Source: JAWPNA01 sp045402695
GTDB lineage: Bacteria > Acidobacteriota > Polarisedimenticolia > JACPZX01 > DASXTC01
Reading direction: 5' to 3'
DNA length: 5,378 nucleotides
NCBI GenBank assembly: GCA_045402695.1
Contig: JAWPNA010000248.1
Location: 1-5,378, forward strand
Both the position numbers and the translations under genes were made by a program. A model generated the notes under the pieces. That model saw only the letters and a list, made by a program, of their open reading frames with translations, made no database searches and had not been told where the DNA came from. Below, in pieces: positions 4,663 to 5,378 of this stretch (position 1 is its first letter; each line of letters starts with the position of its first letter).

Positions 4663-5364
4663 TCAGGCGGGAGTTCGACGGCGTCGTTTCGGAGCCGTGA
4701 AGCTCGGTAGCGAACCGTGGAATGCGCTTCGTAGCTTACGTTCTGAACCGCGCAGTACCGGTGGACGCACCCCGGTCAGAAGAGACACCAGATGTACCAA
4801 AAAACTGTAGGCCCTGAAGATCTGTTCCGCTAGATCGATCTGAATCGAATCTACCCTCGTGCCGTCCTGGAGTCCGCACTTGTCCACGAGGAACCTAGAG
4901 GAGGTGGAGGAGGCGCGGCGAATTACACCCCGATTGTGTTTGAGGACATTGTGCAGTGAAGTGAGCTTCCTTGCATCAAGTACGTATGGGAGCGCATCCC
5001 ATTCCGAGCTCCAGAGATCAACCTTCCGGCCGGTCACCTCTTTCACGCTGATGGAGACGCTCTCGAATATGATCGCGAGCGCACCGATCGTCACTCTCCG
5101 GAGGTAGTCGCGGAAGCTGAACACGGCTCCGTACTTAACCTTCCGAAACTCCTTGGCGTCGAGGTACTCCAGCTCCTCTGCCACCCAGTCATCCGAGTCA
5201 TCCATCGCAGCCAACTTCTCTGTGCTTGCATGGTGGAATACCCAGAGACCGGTCAGCTCGTGAGAGAGTTCTGTAAGAAGGACCATGAACTGGTGAACCG
5301 GATCGAGCCTGGCGGTCACCTGGCGTGCCCTCCGTTTTTGTTTCCGTCGAACGTTCACCATCAC
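4663..5364 (-). CDS. Hypothetical helical protein, possibly HEPN-like, may begin beyond the window
   Basis: A frame of 233 codons starting at GTG 5364 (ATG 5361 and GTG 5358 follow at once). The frame is still open to the window edge at 5378, so the true start could lie outside. The N-terminus is strongly basic (VRRKQKRRARQ). The middle is amphipathic helix: HQFMVLLTELSHELTGLW (24-41) and a hydrophobic stretch VTIGALAIIFESVSISV (91-107). There is no clear signal peptide. DARKLTSLHNVLKHNRGVI (130-148) contains R132-x5-H138 and a KHN triplet at 142-144, which recalls the RN-x-x-KH helices of HEPN-like proteins, but this is weak. The C-terminus is Arg/Lys-rich. No function can be assigned. Its TGA lies 6 bases before the start of the MopE-like remnant, so the two may once have been co-transcribed. 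Confidence 0.65.
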   Translation of the reverse strand: MMVNVRRKQKRRARQVTARLDPVHQFMVLLTELSHELTGLWVFHHASTEKLAAMDDSDDWVAEELEYLDAKEFRKVKYGAVFSFRDYLRRVTIGALAIIFESVSISVKEVTGRKVDLWSSEWDALPYVLDARKLTSLHNVLKHNRGVIRRASSTSSRFLVDKCGLQDGTRVDSIQIDLAEQIFRAYSFLVHLVSLLTGVRPPVLRGSERKLRSAFHGSLPSFTAPKRRRRTPA

Positions 5365-5378
5365 CTGCGGCGGGCAGG

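Overview
The window looks like chromosomal DNA from a Gram-negative (diderm), probably uncultured bacterium. Support comes from a housekeeping-type sigma-70 protein, a fragment with the C-terminal signature of OmpA-family peptidoglycan-binding proteins, a receiver-domain fragment and a decayed MopE-type Cys/Asp-rich metal-binding protein. Such a mix is familiar from Myxococcota, Acidobacteriota, Eisenbacteria and similar soil or sediment lineages. The phylum cannot be fixed from this sequence, and that guess is inference.

Left half (1-2829, + strand, well-kept genes). Bases 1-305 hold no convincing gene but can fold extensively. Three consecutive hairpins (72-137) and a long-range paired element (146-215) precede a segment where two mutually exclusive helices could hide or expose the Shine-Dalgarno sequence of a small tandem-ACT protein (306-743). 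A 390-base gap follows, with a long imperfect palindrome and a promoter region containing three TTGA boxes spaced about one helical turn apart. It leads into a 424-residue RpoD/RpoS-like sigma factor (1134-2408). Next is a small Rieske [2Fe-2S] ferredoxin (GTG start at 2524).

Middle (2830-3123, gene debris). Two fragments converge here: the last ~30 codons of an OmpA-family gene (+ strand, one-base frameshift) and the first half of a response-regulator receiver domain (- strand, lost before the phosphorylation site). Their stop codons are only 12 bases apart, in GC-rich alternative hairpins. This looks like a deletion or rearrangement junction.

Right half (3124-5378, - strand, accessory character). 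Reading leftward there is a helical hypothetical protein open to the window edge (4663-5364), a decayed MopE-like gene with a nonsense codon and a frameshift (4109-4656), and an ApeA-like HEPN protein with an intact R-x4-H motif (3133-3975). The HEPN stop codon overlaps the ribosome site of the receiver fragment.

No tRNA, rRNA, CRISPR array, insertion sequence or integrase was seen. The points most worth following are the folded leader of the ACT gene, the changed -10 recognition residues of the sigma factor, the HEPN gene coupled to a receiver remnant, and the cluster of decaying genes around it. None is proven to be a new system.
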